Of a stretch of DNA of 64,000 nt, positions 45,663-54,718 are shown piece after piece (positions within the stretch are counted from its first letter, which is position 1; the number at the start of each line of letters is the position of its first letter). The position numbers and the translations under genes were made by a program. This DNA comes from CAXBCP01 sp963977005 (GTDB taxonomy: Bacteria; Pseudomonadota; Alphaproteobacteria; MPNO01; UBA830). The DNA lies in NCBI GenBank assembly GCA_963977005.1, contig CAXBMQ010000001.1:62001-126000 (forward strand), in the 5' to 3' direction. The notes below the pieces were generated by a model. That model searched no databases and was not told the origin of the DNA. It saw nothing but the letters and a program-made list of their open reading frames with translations.

Positions 45663-46963
45663 ACGTCGCGACCGCGATCGCCGCAGACGCAACCGGCGCA
45701 GCCGACGATACCATAGCCGCAAAGATGGATGGCCTGGGCCGCACGGCACGTGCGGCGGTTCAGACTCTCGCACAGGCATCGGGCGACACGAAGAACACGG
45801 CGCTGCGGGCGGCGGCAACGGCCCTGCGCGCCCGAACGGCCGATCTTCTGGCCGCCAATGCACGCGATATGGCCGCCGCCGAAGAACGCGGGATCGCGGC
45901 GTCTCTGCTCGACCGGCTCAAGCTTGACGAAGCGCGTATCGATGCAATGGCCGCCGGGCTGGAACAGATCGCCGACCTGCCCGATCCCGTGGGCGAAGTG
46001 CTGGCCGCCTGGGACCGGCCGAACGGGCTGAATATCTCGCGCGTGCGCGTACCCCTTGGCGTGATTGGTATCATCTACGAATCGCGGCCCAACGTGACCG
46101 CGGATGCCGGCGGCCTCTGCCTCAAATCCGGCAATGCCGCCATCCTGCGCGGCGGTTCGGAAAGCTTCCATTCGTCCGGCGCTATCCTGGAATGCCTGCA
46201 GGCCGGGCTAGCAAAGGCGGGGCTCCCGGAAGGATCTATCCAGCTTGTGCCGACGACGGACCGGGCCGCGGTCGGCGAAATGCTCACCATGACCGATTAC
46301 ATCGACATCATCGTGCCGCGCGGCGGCAAGTCCCTGATCGAGCGGGTGCAGCAGGAAAGCAGGATCCCCGTCATCGCTCATCTCGAAGGGCTGTGTCACA
46401 CGTATATCGACGGGGCCGCCGATCCTGCGATGGCGCGCGACATCGTGGTCAACGCCAAGATGCGGCGCCCCGGCATCTGCGGTGCGACGGAAACCCTGCT
46501 GGTCGACAGATCGGTCGCCGCGCAGACATTGCCGGATATCATCGAGGCGCTGATCGCTGCCGGCTGCGAGCTGCGCGGCGACGACGCGACCTGCGCACTG
46601 GACGAGCGCGTCAAACCGGCCACGGAGAACGACTGGCGCACCGAATATCTCGAACCCATTCTCGCTATCCGGCAGGTGGACGGCCTGGAAGGCGCGATCG
46701 AGCATATCGCCACCTACAGTTCCCATCACACCGAATCGATCGTCACGGACGATGCGGCCCGGGCCGAAAAATTTCTGAATGCCGTCGATTCGGCGATCGT
46801 GATGCATAACGCATCGACCCAGTTCGCCGATGGCGGCGAGTTCGGCATGGGCGCCGAGATCGGTATTTCGACCGGACGGCTGCATGCGCGCGGACCGGTC
46901 GGCGTGGAACAGCTGACAACATTCAAATACGTCGTCCGCGGCGCGGGGCAGGTCCGGCCCTGA
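45659..46963 (+). CDS. proA: Gamma-glutamyl phosphate reductase
   Basis: 434 residues of the aldehyde dehydrogenase superfamily. Reduces glutamyl phosphate with NADPH to glutamate semialdehyde. The catalytic cysteine is C274 in RPGICGATETLL, with the NADPH-binding part IGIIYESRPNVTADA near 138-152 and the C-terminal HNASTQFADGGEFGMGAEIGIST. Normal length. ATGA overlap with proB. Confidence 0.97.
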   Translation: MNVATAIAADATGAADDTIAAKMDGLGRTARAAVQTLAQASGDTKNTALRAAATALRARTADLLAANARDMAAAEERGIAASLLDRLKLDEARIDAMAAGLEQIADLPDPVGEVLAAWDRPNGLNISRVRVPLGVIGIIYESRPNVTADAGGLCLKSGNAAILRGGSESFHSSGAILECLQAGLAKAGLPEGSIQLVPTTDRAAVGEMLTMTDYIDIIVPRGGKSLIERVQQESRIPVIAHLEGLCHTYIDGAADPAMARDIVVNAKMRRPGICGATETLLVDRSVAAQTLPDIIEALIAAGCELRGDDATCALDERVKPATENDWRTEYLEPILAIRQVDGLEGAIEHIATYSSHHTESIVTDDAARAEKFLNAVDSAIVMHNASTQFADGGEFGMGAEIGISTGRLHARGPVGVEQLTTFKYVVRGAGQVRP

Positions 46964-47010
46964 AAATACTGACCGATATCCGCCGGGGTCATTCCGTAAC
47001 GGGACTCCGG

Positions 47011-47625
47011 GTGGGCATTTTGGGCGGTTCGTTCAATCCCGCACATGAAGGCCACCTTCACATCAGCCTGCTCGCCCTGAAGCTGCTGAAGCTGGACGAG
47101 GTATGGTGGATGGTGTCGCCCCAGAATCCGCTGAAATCGGCGGACGGTATGGCCCCGTTCGAAGACCGCCTGGCCGACGCCCAGGCTCTGGTGCGTCATC
47201 CGAACATCCGCATCACGGATATCGAAGCGCGCCTCGGCACCACCAATACCGCCGAATCGCTGGCCGTCCTGAAGCGCGGATTTCCGAAAACCCGGTTCGT
47301 CTGGCTGATGGGAGCGGACAATCTCAAACAGATATCGCGCTGGTATCAGTGGACACGAATCTTTAATCAAGTTCCCATTGCGGTTTTCGATCGCGCTCCT
47401 TATTCTTTCGGGGCGCTTGCCGGCAAGGCGGCGAAGGCGTTTTTCCGGTTCAAGAAAAAGCCGTCGGACGCCTGCAACCTTGCCGATATGCCGGCGCCGG
47501 CCTGGATGTTTTTTCATACTCGGCTGCATCCGGGGTCGGCAACGGACATAAGAGCGCGCCGTGACGCGTTGCCCGGTCCTGACGGACAGAAAGGTGCCGT
47601 GGAACGGCAAAAGGTGATTAAGTGA
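47011..47625 (+). CDS. nadD: Nicotinate-nucleotide adenylyltransferase
   Basis: 204 residues. Adenylates nicotinate mononucleotide, the penultimate step of NAD synthesis. GILGGSFNPAHEGHLHIS carries the HxGH nucleotide-binding site, and GSATDIRARR near 174-183 is the counterpart of the SxTxIR motif. The GTG at 47,011 is the only usual start codon in this frame before the domain begins, although related proteins have a short N-terminal extension. It lies 47 bases after proA and overlaps rsfS by four bases. Confidence 0.93.
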   Translation: MGILGGSFNPAHEGHLHISLLALKLLKLDEVWWMVSPQNPLKSADGMAPFEDRLADAQALVRHPNIRITDIEARLGTTNTAESLAVLKRGFPKTRFVWLMGADNLKQISRWYQWTRIFNQVPIAVFDRAPYSFGALAGKAAKAFFRFKKKPSDACNLADMPAPAWMFFHTRLHPGSATDIRARRDALPGPDGQKGAVERQKVIK

Positions 47626-48053
47626 GTGCAGAACAGGAAGCACACACACTGACAAAAAGATCGAAAGACAGCACGGAAGACGCCAGACCCGCGGAAGGTC
47701 TGCTCGCTGATATCGTGGAATCGCTGGAAGATCACAAGGCGACGGATATCGTCGTCATCGATCTGAAAGGCAAGTCCGACATCGCCGACTACATGGTTAT
47801 CGCGACCGGTCAGTCGAGCCGTCAGGTATCGACGATGGCCGACCGGTTGTCGCTCATCGTGAAGGAACACGGCATTATCGGCGCGGTGCCGGAAGGCCGC
47901 GGACAGGGGGATTGGGTCCTGCTCGACGCGACCGATATCATCGTCCATCTGTTCCGCCCGGAAGTGCGTGAATTCTACAATCTGGAAAAAATGTGGAATG
48001 CAGACCTGCCGGACAACCCGGAGCCCGATGCACCTCAACCGGCGACTGCCTGA
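47622..48053 (+). CDS. rsfS: Ribosomal silencing factor RsfS
   Basis: 143 residues. RsfS binds L14 and blocks subunit joining when nutrients run short. The conserved core is DIVVIDLKGKSDIADYMVIATGQSSRQV near 44-72 and GDWVLLDATDIIVHLFRPEVREFYNLEKMW near 100-129. The GTG start overlaps the nadD stop (GTGA). nadD-rsfS-rlmH is a standard gene order. Confidence 0.96.
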   Translation: MSAEQEAHTLTKRSKDSTEDARPAEGLLADIVESLEDHKATDIVVIDLKGKSDIADYMVIATGQSSRQVSTMADRLSLIVKEHGIIGAVPEGRGQGDWVLLDATDIIVHLFRPEVREFYNLEKMWNADLPDNPEPDAPQPATA

Positions 48054-48065
48054 CGCGATATCGCT

Positions 48066-48521
48066 GTGCGGCTGACAATCTGTTCCGTAGGGCGCCTGAA
48101 AGCCGGGCCCGAACGCGACCTGATCGACAAGTACACAAAAAGACTGCAATGGCCGCTCGAGATCGTGGAGGTCGAGGAACGGCGCAGGCTTTCTGACGCG
48201 GAGCTTAAATCGCGCGAAAGCGAGCTGCTGACCGGCGCGCTTCCGGCCGGCGCCGTGCGAATCGCGATGGATGAGCGCGGGAACGCACTCAGCAGTCCGA
48301 AATTTGCCGCGAAACTCGGGGCGTGGCGCGACCAGGGCCGCGATATCGCTTTTCTGATCGGAGGTGCCGGCGGCCTGGCGGCGGAACACCGCGACAGCGC
48401 CGACCTGGTCCTGTCCTTCGGTGCCGCGACCTGGCCGCACATGCTGGCCCGCGCGATGCTGGTCGAACAGATCTACCGGGCGCAGGAGATCCTCGCCGGG
48501 CACCCCTATCACCGCGCATGA
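48066..48521 (+). CDS. rlmH: 23S rRNA (pseudouridine1915-N3)-methyltransferase
   Basis: 151 residues of the SPOUT family. Methylates pseudouridine 1915 in helix 69. Key parts: RLTICSVGRLKAGPERDL at the start, MDERGNALSSPKFA near 70, AFLIGGAGGLAAEHR near 96-110, and the C-terminal knot LSFGAATWPHMLARAMLVEQIYRA followed by HPYHR at the very end. GTG start. It lies 12 bases after rsfS. Confidence 0.95.
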   Translation: MRLTICSVGRLKAGPERDLIDKYTKRLQWPLEIVEVEERRRLSDAELKSRESELLTGALPAGAVRIAMDERGNALSSPKFAAKLGAWRDQGRDIAFLIGGAGGLAAEHRDSADLVLSFGAATWPHMLARAMLVEQIYRAQEILAGHPYHRA

Positions 48522-48651
48522 CGCACGGGACCGACTGCCGCCGAGGGCCCGGTCCGGAATCCGGCCCAAAAACCGGCCCGCACACGACGCCGAAGTACCA
48601 TTTGTCAATTTTTCCCCTATATAATGGGGATACATCAGCCAGGGACCAGAG

Positions 48652-50265
48652 ATGAGTAGCGATCAAGGATCCGTACCGGACAAGGGTGTGTCGAGGCCGG
48701 TCGTATTGTGCGTACTGGATGGCTGGGGCTATCGCGAAGACACGACAGAGAATGCGATCACCCCTGCCAATACGCCGAATTTCCAACGCCTTTGGGCGAA
48801 AAACCCGCATGCGTTCATCAATACCAGCGGTATCGATGTCGGCCTGCCCCAGGGGCAGATGGGAAATTCGGAGGTCGGGCACATGAATCTCGGTGCCGGG
48901 CGCACAGTCAACCAGGATATCCGGCGCATCGACGCCGCGATTGAAGACGGTTCGCTGGCAACGAATACTGCTCTCACCGGCTATATCGATGCCCTGAAGA
49001 GGTCCGGCGGGACCTGCCACCTTCTGGGACTGCTGTCCCCAGGCGGGGTCCATTCGCATCAGGATCATCTGGTAAAACTGGCGGAAATTGTCGCCAGCGC
49101 GGGTATACCGGTATCCATACATATGTTTCTCGATGGCCGGGATACCCCGCCGGAAAGCGCCGCTGGATTCGTCGCCGAATTCGCCCGGCAGACGGAGCCC
49201 CTCGCCGGGGTATCGCTCGCCACGCTGTGCGGACGCTTCTTTGCCATGGACCGGGACCTGCGCTGGGACCGGGTCGAAAAGGCCTATAACCTGATTGTTT
49301 CGGCGGACGGCGCCGCGACAGACGACCCCGTTGCCGCGATCCGGGCGAGCTACGCCGCCGGGATTACCGACGAATTCGTTGAACCGGTGACATTGAACGG
49401 TTATACAGGCGTGCGGGATGGCGACGGCGTGCTGATGGGCAATTTCCGGTCCGATCGCGCGCGGGAAATTCTTCAGGCCCTGCTGGACCCCGGTTTCGAA
49501 GGATTTGCGCGTACCCGGATTCCGGCTTTCAAGGCAGCTCTGGGCGTGACCGAATATTCCACCGCTCACAATGCCTATATGGCAACGATGTTCCCGCCCG
49601 CGTCGCTCGACAACATCCTTGCCGGCCTTATCGCAGATGCCGGTAAAAAGCAGTTGCGGATCGCCGAAACCGAGAAATACGCCCATGTGACGTTTTTCTT
49701 CAATGGCGGCGAGGAAACGCCGTTTCCGGGCGAAGACCGTGTGCTGATCCCGTCGCCCAAAGTCGCGACCTATGATCTTCAACCCGAAATGTCGGCACAT
49801 GAAGTTACCGACCGGCTGGTCGACGCCATCGGCGCCGGTACCTACGACTTCATTCTGGTCAATTACGCCAATCCGGACATGGTCGGCCATACCGGCATAC
49901 TGGCAGCCGCGGAAATCGCCATCCGGACGGTGGACGATTGCATCGGTCGGCTTTCAACGGCGGTCGAAGCGGCTGGTGGGTCCCTGCTGATCACCGCCGA
50001 TCATGGCAATGCGGAGACAATGCGGGATGCCGAAACCGGCGTACCCCATACGGCGCACACGCTCAACGTCGTCCCGGCGGTGCTGGTCAATCCGCCCGCC
50101 GACATCCAGGAGTTGCACGACGGACGACTTGCCGATATTGCGCCGACACTGCTGCACCTGATGCAGATAGATCAACCTGCGGAGATGACCGGCATATCGC
50201 TGATCGGACCGGGTACCGTCACCAACACTGCGGCAACGTCATCGGAAGAACGTGTTTCAGCCTGA
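48652..50265 (+). CDS. gpmI: Phosphoglycerate mutase, cofactor-independent
   Basis: 537 residues, slightly longer than the usual 510. Interconverts 3- and 2-phosphoglycerate using two manganese ions. The phosphoserine nucleophile lies in QMGNSEVGHMNLGAGR near 70, with MDRDLRWDR near 198 and TADHGNAETMRD near 451 carrying metal ligands. A short Ser/Gln-rich N-terminal extension precedes the domain. Its stop overlaps the envC start by 14 bases. The 130 bases upstream contain a TATAAT at 48,620 but no -35 at proper distance. Confidence 0.95.
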   Translation: MSSDQGSVPDKGVSRPVVLCVLDGWGYREDTTENAITPANTPNFQRLWAKNPHAFINTSGIDVGLPQGQMGNSEVGHMNLGAGRTVNQDIRRIDAAIEDGSLATNTALTGYIDALKRSGGTCHLLGLLSPGGVHSHQDHLVKLAEIVASAGIPVSIHMFLDGRDTPPESAAGFVAEFARQTEPLAGVSLATLCGRFFAMDRDLRWDRVEKAYNLIVSADGAATDDPVAAIRASYAAGITDEFVEPVTLNGYTGVRDGDGVLMGNFRSDRAREILQALLDPGFEGFARTRIPAFKAALGVTEYSTAHNAYMATMFPPASLDNILAGLIADAGKKQLRIAETEKYAHVTFFFNGGEETPFPGEDRVLIPSPKVATYDLQPEMSAHEVTDRLVDAIGAGTYDFILVNYANPDMVGHTGILAAAEIAIRTVDDCIGRLSTAVEAAGGSLLITADHGNAETMRDAETGVPHTAHTLNVVPAVLVNPPADIQELHDGRLADIAPTLLHLMQIDQPAEMTGISLIGPGTVTNTAATSSEERVSA

Positions 50266-51475
50266 TCGCCTTGGTACCGTTTTCGTTCTGGGCGTCAGCC
50301 TGGCCGTCACCCCTGCAGGCTCGCTCCCTGCCGGCGCAAACGAGCTTGAGACCAAGCTCGAGGCAATAGAACAGGATCTCGATAAAAGCCGGGCCAAACG
50401 CGCCGGTCTGGACAAGGCGGCCCGTAAAGCCGCCGCCGAACTCCAGTCGATCAAGCGGCGGGGCGTGGATCTGGCCCGCAGGATGCACCGTCATTCGGCC
50501 GACGCCGACCGCATCGAAGGGCAGCTCAGGGCGCTGGAAAAGCAGGAACGCGCAAAATCGGAAAAGATGCGGCAGCGCAAAGCCCAGCTTGCGGCCACGC
50601 TCGCGGCCCTGCAACGCATCGCGCGAATGCCAACGGCAACGCTGGTCACGATACCGCAATCGACGGACAAGACGATCCGGACGGCCATTCTGTTACGCGC
50701 AACGGTACCGGAACTGCAGCGCGATGCGATGGTCCTGGGCGACGACCTCCGCGCCCTGGCGTCACTGCGTGACAGAATCGGCTCCGAGAAAACGGCCCTG
50801 TCCGACTCGCTGGCGCGCCTCAGGACCGAAAGGACGTCGCTGGCTGCGCTGACAGCCGAGAAGATGGGGCTTTTGAAGACCATGAAGACAGCAGAACGTG
50901 CGGCGGCGCAAAAGGCGGCGCGCCTGTCGGCCCGGGCCGGCAGCCTGCGCGAACTGCTGGAAAAACTGTCCAGCCGGCAACGACAGCCCGCCCTGCGGGG
51001 TCCGGATTTCGAACCGCCGCCGGATATTCAGGCCCCCGCACGAAAAAAAGCGGCGATCGCGCTTCGCGCACCGATCACATTATCGCGAGGCGCGCTCCCG
51101 GCGCCTGGCCGCGTCGTAACCTCCTTTGGACAGAAGATGCCGAACGGGACCTTAAGCAAGGGCGTCTTCGTGGTCACCAGACCGGCGGCGGCGGTTGTCG
51201 CCCCGGTTCCGGGAAAAGTCGTCTTCGCAGGACAGTTCCGCGGATACGGAAACCTTGTCATACTGGAACTGCGCGACAGGGGGCACGCGCTGATATCGGG
51301 TATGTCCAGGATCGATGCGCAGGTCGGGGACGACGTGTTGGCAGGAGAACCACTCGGTGAGATGACCCCCTCGACGAGTGCCACGCCAAAACTGTATTTT
51401 GAACTCAGAAGAAGGGGTCAACCGATCAACCCGATGCCGTCAGATGCGGCACGCAGGAACAAGGTAAGCGGATAA
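50252..51475 (+). CDS. envC: Murein hydrolase activator EnvC-like protein
   Basis: 407 residues. A signal peptide (about 1-29), a long coiled coil (about 30-250) and a C-terminal LytM/M23-like domain (275-395). The LytM part lacks the zinc-binding histidines (SKGVFVVTRP where HxGID would be, and GHALISGM where HxH would be). This degenerate site is expected of EnvC, which activates amidases at the septum instead of cutting murein itself. The GTG start lies inside gpmI. The last base of its stop is the first of the ctpA start. Confidence 0.88.
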   Translation: MFQPDRLGTVFVLGVSLAVTPAGSLPAGANELETKLEAIEQDLDKSRAKRAGLDKAARKAAAELQSIKRRGVDLARRMHRHSADADRIEGQLRALEKQERAKSEKMRQRKAQLAATLAALQRIARMPTATLVTIPQSTDKTIRTAILLRATVPELQRDAMVLGDDLRALASLRDRIGSEKTALSDSLARLRTERTSLAALTAEKMGLLKTMKTAERAAAQKAARLSARAGSLRELLEKLSSRQRQPALRGPDFEPPPDIQAPARKKAAIALRAPITLSRGALPAPGRVVTSFGQKMPNGTLSKGVFVVTRPAAAVVAPVPGKVVFAGQFRGYGNLVILELRDRGHALISGMSRIDAQVGDDVLAGEPLGEMTPSTSATPKLYFELRRRGQPINPMPSDAARRNKVSG

Positions 51476-52764
51476 TGATGAAACGAATACTGGCGGCTGG
51501 CGCAATCATCGGGGGCATCGCCCTGGCACTCCCCGCTGCGGCCCAGAACAACAACTCGGAAACCTACCGGCAGCTAAACCTGTTCGGCGATGTGTTCGAG
51601 AGGGTGCGGGCGGACTACGTCGAAGACGTCTCGGACGAAGCCCTGATCGAGGCGGCTATCAACGGAATGCTGACATCCCTGGATCCGCATTCCAGCTATC
51701 TCAGCCCCAAGAATTTCCGGGACATGCAGGTACAGACCCGCGGCGAATTTGGCGGGCTGGGTATCGAAGTAACCATGGAAAACGGCTATGTGAAAGTCGT
51801 GTCCCCGATCGACGACACCCCTGCTTTCCGGGCAGGGCTGAAACCGAACGATCTCATCACCCATCTCGACGGCGAACAGGTGCAGGGCCTGACCCTCTCC
51901 GAAGCGGTCGAGAAGATGCGCGGCAAGGTGGGCAGCGATCTCAAGCTGACGATCCGGCGTGAAGGTCGGGAACCTTTCGACGTAAGCGTTACCCGCGCGG
52001 TCATCAAGATCCGCTCGGTTCGTTCCCGGATGGAGGGCGAGGATATCGGCTATATCCGGATCACGTCGTTCAGCGAACAGACGGCAACGGGCGTCGAACG
52101 GGCGATCAAACGATTCCGCGACACCGCCAAAGACAAGCTCAAGGGACTCGTCCTCGATCTGCGCAATAACCCCGGCGGCCTGCTTGATCAGTCGGTCAAG
52201 GTATCGGATGCCTTCCTGAACCAGGGCGAAATCGTCTCTACGCGGTCGCGGCGGCCGGATGAAGGCCAGCGCTTCAACGCCAAACCGGGCGATGCGGCGG
52301 AGGGCCTGCCGATCGTCGTGCTGATGAATGGCGGCTCGGCCTCGGCGTCGGAGATCGTCGCCGGCGCGTTGCAGGATCATCGCCGCGGTATCGTCATGGG
52401 CACGCGGTCATTCGGCAAGGGCTCGGTCCAGACCATTGTTCCGCTGTCGGGCCACGGCGCGATCCGCCTGACCACAGCGCGGTATTACACCCCGTCGGGG
52501 CGGTCCATCCAGGCCAAGGGGATCGATCCCGACATCGTTGTGGAACAGGCGACCGTCCAGAAAGTCACCCAGCCGCGCCGCACGCGGGAAGACGACCTGC
52601 GTGGCCGGCTGGACAATCCGAATGGCGATGACGCGGGCGAGACGCCCGAAACGCCGGCGGCGCCGGGTGCAGCCGTGCCCGAAAAGGCGCAGGACTACCA
52701 GCTATCGCGGGCGATGGACCTGCTGCGGGGCATTGCCCTGTATGGCACCCGCGCGGCCAACTGA
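51475..52764 (+). CDS. ctpA: S41 carboxy-terminal processing protease
   Basis: 429 residues. Signal peptide (IIGGIALALPAAAQ), a PDZ domain (about 85-165, GGLGIEVTMENGYVKVV) and the tail-specific protease domain with the catalytic pair S290 (in GGSASASEIVAG) and K315 (in GTRSFGKGSVQ), 25 residues apart as in Prc/CtpA. Acts in the periplasm on C-terminal tails. A Pro/Ala-rich linker at about 380-405 precedes the end. TAATG coupling with envC. EnvC-CtpA-deacetylase is a conserved alphaproteobacterial envelope set. Confidence 0.93.
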   Translation: MMKRILAAGAIIGGIALALPAAAQNNNSETYRQLNLFGDVFERVRADYVEDVSDEALIEAAINGMLTSLDPHSSYLSPKNFRDMQVQTRGEFGGLGIEVTMENGYVKVVSPIDDTPAFRAGLKPNDLITHLDGEQVQGLTLSEAVEKMRGKVGSDLKLTIRREGREPFDVSVTRAVIKIRSVRSRMEGEDIGYIRITSFSEQTATGVERAIKRFRDTAKDKLKGLVLDLRNNPGGLLDQSVKVSDAFLNQGEIVSTRSRRPDEGQRFNAKPGDAAEGLPIVVLMNGGSASASEIVAGALQDHRRGIVMGTRSFGKGSVQTIVPLSGHGAIRLTTARYYTPSGRSIQAKGIDPDIVVEQATVQKVTQPRRTREDDLRGRLDNPNGDDAGETPETPAAPGAAVPEKAQDYQLSRAMDLLRGIALYGTRAAN

Positions 52765-52801
52765 GACGCCGCCAACCGACACCGGAAGACGATTCCGGAA
52801 C

Positions 52802-52826
52802 CCCGCCCGTGATTTTCACGGGCGGG
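52802..52826 (+). terminator. 10-bp GC-rich hairpin between ctpA and the deacetylase gene
   Basis: CCCGCCCGTG (52,802-52,811) and CACGGGCGGG (52,817-52,826) enclose a five-base loop. No U-run follows, so read-through or partial attenuation is likely; it may reduce expression of the downstream genes. Confidence 0.45.
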
Positions 52827-52843
52827 CCTGAACGGGGACGAAA

Positions 52844-54211
52844 GTGAAGGCTTCAACACGCGGTAAGAGCGGCGCCCGCCTGCCCCTGATGCTGTTGCTC
52901 GGTTTCGTTGTCCTGATCGCGGGCATTTTCGTCTGGCTCACCGTTACATCGCCCGAACCGGCTGATACCGCCGGGTCAACGGCGGAAAATGCCGCGGAAA
53001 AGAAGGCGGAAGCTCCGAAAGAGGAACCCGCGGACAAGACCTCTCCGACGCCGGCCGGAATACCAGCCGACGAATCGGCGGTGGATGCCGCCAAAACGGC
53101 ACCTGGCGGCGACGAAGCGGTAAAGACGCCGGCACACGCCGATAGCGCAGACCACCCGGCCCCACAGGCCGAGCAGAACGGAACGTCGGCGCCGGCGGCC
53201 GATAAACCGTCATCCCGGACAGCGACTGGGCCCGCCGAAACGCCGCCGGCAACCGCCCCCGGAACACCGGCCGCGCCTGCCGAAACAACATCCGAAAATC
53301 CCGCTGCGACAAGACAGCCGGCACCGCAGGCCGCCACCCGCGCGGTGATGCCGAAAAAATTACCGCCTGTGCCGCGGGATCCGCCGTTGTCCCCATCGCC
53401 TGACCCGGCACTTGTACAGATGACGCCGCTTGGCCCCCTGCCGCGCGTGGGAGACGACGGGCGGCTACCGCGTCAGGTTTATGCAAAACCGTTCAATACC
53501 GCCGATAAACGCCCCCGGATCGCAGTGGTCGTGACCGGGCTCGGCCTGTCCGCTGCAGCGACTGAATCGGCGATCCAGGGATTGCCGGGCAGTGTGACCC
53601 TGGCATTTGCCCCGTATGCTCCTCGCCTGGATGAATGGATCCGGCTTGCACGCGCGGCGGGCCACGAAGTGCTGATCAATGTGCCGATGGAACCGACGAA
53701 CTACCCCGCCTACGATCCCGGTCCGCAGACGTTGCTGACGTCGCTTAACGCGCAGGGCAATCTCGACCGCCTGCTGTGGAGCCTCAGCCGCGGGACGGGC
53801 TATGTCGGCGTCGTCGATTTTCTCGGGTCCCAGTTCACAACGTCGCCGGACCACATGACGCCTGTCCTGGATGCGATCAACAAACGGGGGCTGCTCTACC
53901 TCGATAGCAACAGCTCTCCGCGCAGCGTGTCGGCGGCGGTCGCGGCGAAGATCCGGCTGGTCTCGGCCAAGGCGACGCTGACACTGGACGAACGCGCTTC
54001 GCGGACAGAGATCGACCGGCGGTTCGCAGAGCTGGAACAGCGGGCAAAGCGGGAAAGACGGGCGATTGGCATCGCATCGCCCTACCCGGTATCGCTGGAA
54101 CGTATTGCCACCTGGGTCCGTCAGCTTGAAGCGCGGGGGATCGCCATTGCGCCTGTTTCGGCGCTGACGCGGACACCGGCCCCGTCACAGCCGTCGCAGG
54201 CGTCGCAATGA
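52844..54211 (+). CDS. Divergent polysaccharide deacetylase family protein
   Basis: 455 residues. One membrane anchor (about 14-34: LPLMLLLGFVVLIAGIFVWL), a 150-residue Ala/Pro/Glu linker of low complexity, and a C-terminal NodB-like barrel (215-440: RIAVVVTGLGLSAAATESAIQ, VLINVPMEPTNYP, GYVGVVDFLGSQF). The divergent group (DUF610/YibQ) keeps the fold but has changed metal ligands, so sugar deacetylation is unproven. Anchored in the inner membrane facing the periplasm. GTG start; overlaps rppH by four bases. Confidence 0.88.
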   Translation: MKASTRGKSGARLPLMLLLGFVVLIAGIFVWLTVTSPEPADTAGSTAENAAEKKAEAPKEEPADKTSPTPAGIPADESAVDAAKTAPGGDEAVKTPAHADSADHPAPQAEQNGTSAPAADKPSSRTATGPAETPPATAPGTPAAPAETTSENPAATRQPAPQAATRAVMPKKLPPVPRDPPLSPSPDPALVQMTPLGPLPRVGDDGRLPRQVYAKPFNTADKRPRIAVVVTGLGLSAAATESAIQGLPGSVTLAFAPYAPRLDEWIRLARAAGHEVLINVPMEPTNYPAYDPGPQTLLTSLNAQGNLDRLLWSLSRGTGYVGVVDFLGSQFTTSPDHMTPVLDAINKRGLLYLDSNSSPRSVSAAVAAKIRLVSAKATLTLDERASRTEIDRRFAELEQRAKRERRAIGIASPYPVSLERIATWVRQLEARGIAIAPVSALTRTPAPSQPSQASQ

Positions 54212-54696
54212 CGATACATATTCCACCACCGCCCGACGGATACCGCCCCTGCGTCGGTATTCTGTTGCTCGACCGCTCCGGCGCAATTTTCGCGGGCGAA
54301 CGGATTGACACACCGGGCGCCTGGCAAATGCCGCAGGGCGGAATCGACGAGGGCGAATCCGCCACGGACGCCGTATTTCGCGAGTTGAAGGAGGAAACCG
54401 GGATCGAAACCGCCGAACTGCTGGACATCAGCGATACCTGGCGGAGCTACGACCTGCCGCCGGCCTTGGCGGCGACGGCCTGGAACGGCCGGTTCCGCGG
54501 CCAGGCGCAGCTCTGGTCGGCACTGCGGTTCAAAGGCACCCCGGATGATATCGATATCCGGACAGATCACCCCGAATTCCAGCGATGGAAATGGACGGAT
54601 GCGGAGACATTGCTGGCGGAAATCGTCGACTTCAAGCGCGATCTATATGCTGACGTCCTTGCGGAATTTCAGAAATATCTGAACCGGTCCGCATAG
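54208..54696 (+). CDS. rppH: RNA pyrophosphohydrolase
   Basis: 162 residues. Removes pyrophosphate from the 5' end of mRNA, which starts RNase E-dependent decay. The Nudix box runs from G44 to I66 (GGIDEGES at the start, RELKEETGI at the end) and fits G-x5-E-x7-REUxEExGU exactly. The family features YRPCVGILL and AWQMPQGG are present. ATGA overlap with the deacetylase gene. Confidence 0.96.
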   Translation: MTIHIPPPPDGYRPCVGILLLDRSGAIFAGERIDTPGAWQMPQGGIDEGESATDAVFRELKEETGIETAELLDISDTWRSYDLPPALAATAWNGRFRGQAQLWSALRFKGTPDDIDIRTDHPEFQRWKWTDAETLLAEIVDFKRDLYADVLAEFQKYLNRSA

Positions 54697-54718
54697 CCGC
54701 CGACAGCCGGCATCCCTG

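Noticed and set aside
48602..48625. TTGTCA and TATAAT upstream of gpmI as a promoter
   Set aside because: The spacing is only 12 bases, too short for sigma-70; the TATAAT may still work with another -35, but none is visible.
47514..48635. 373-codon minus-strand frame opposite nadD-rsfS-rlmH
   Set aside because: Covers three recognised genes on the opposite strand; composition artefact of high GC.
48289..49890. 533-codon minus-strand frame opposite rlmH and gpmI
   Set aside because: It lies entirely opposite two recognised enzymes and reads like the complement of GC-rich coding DNA, with no domain.
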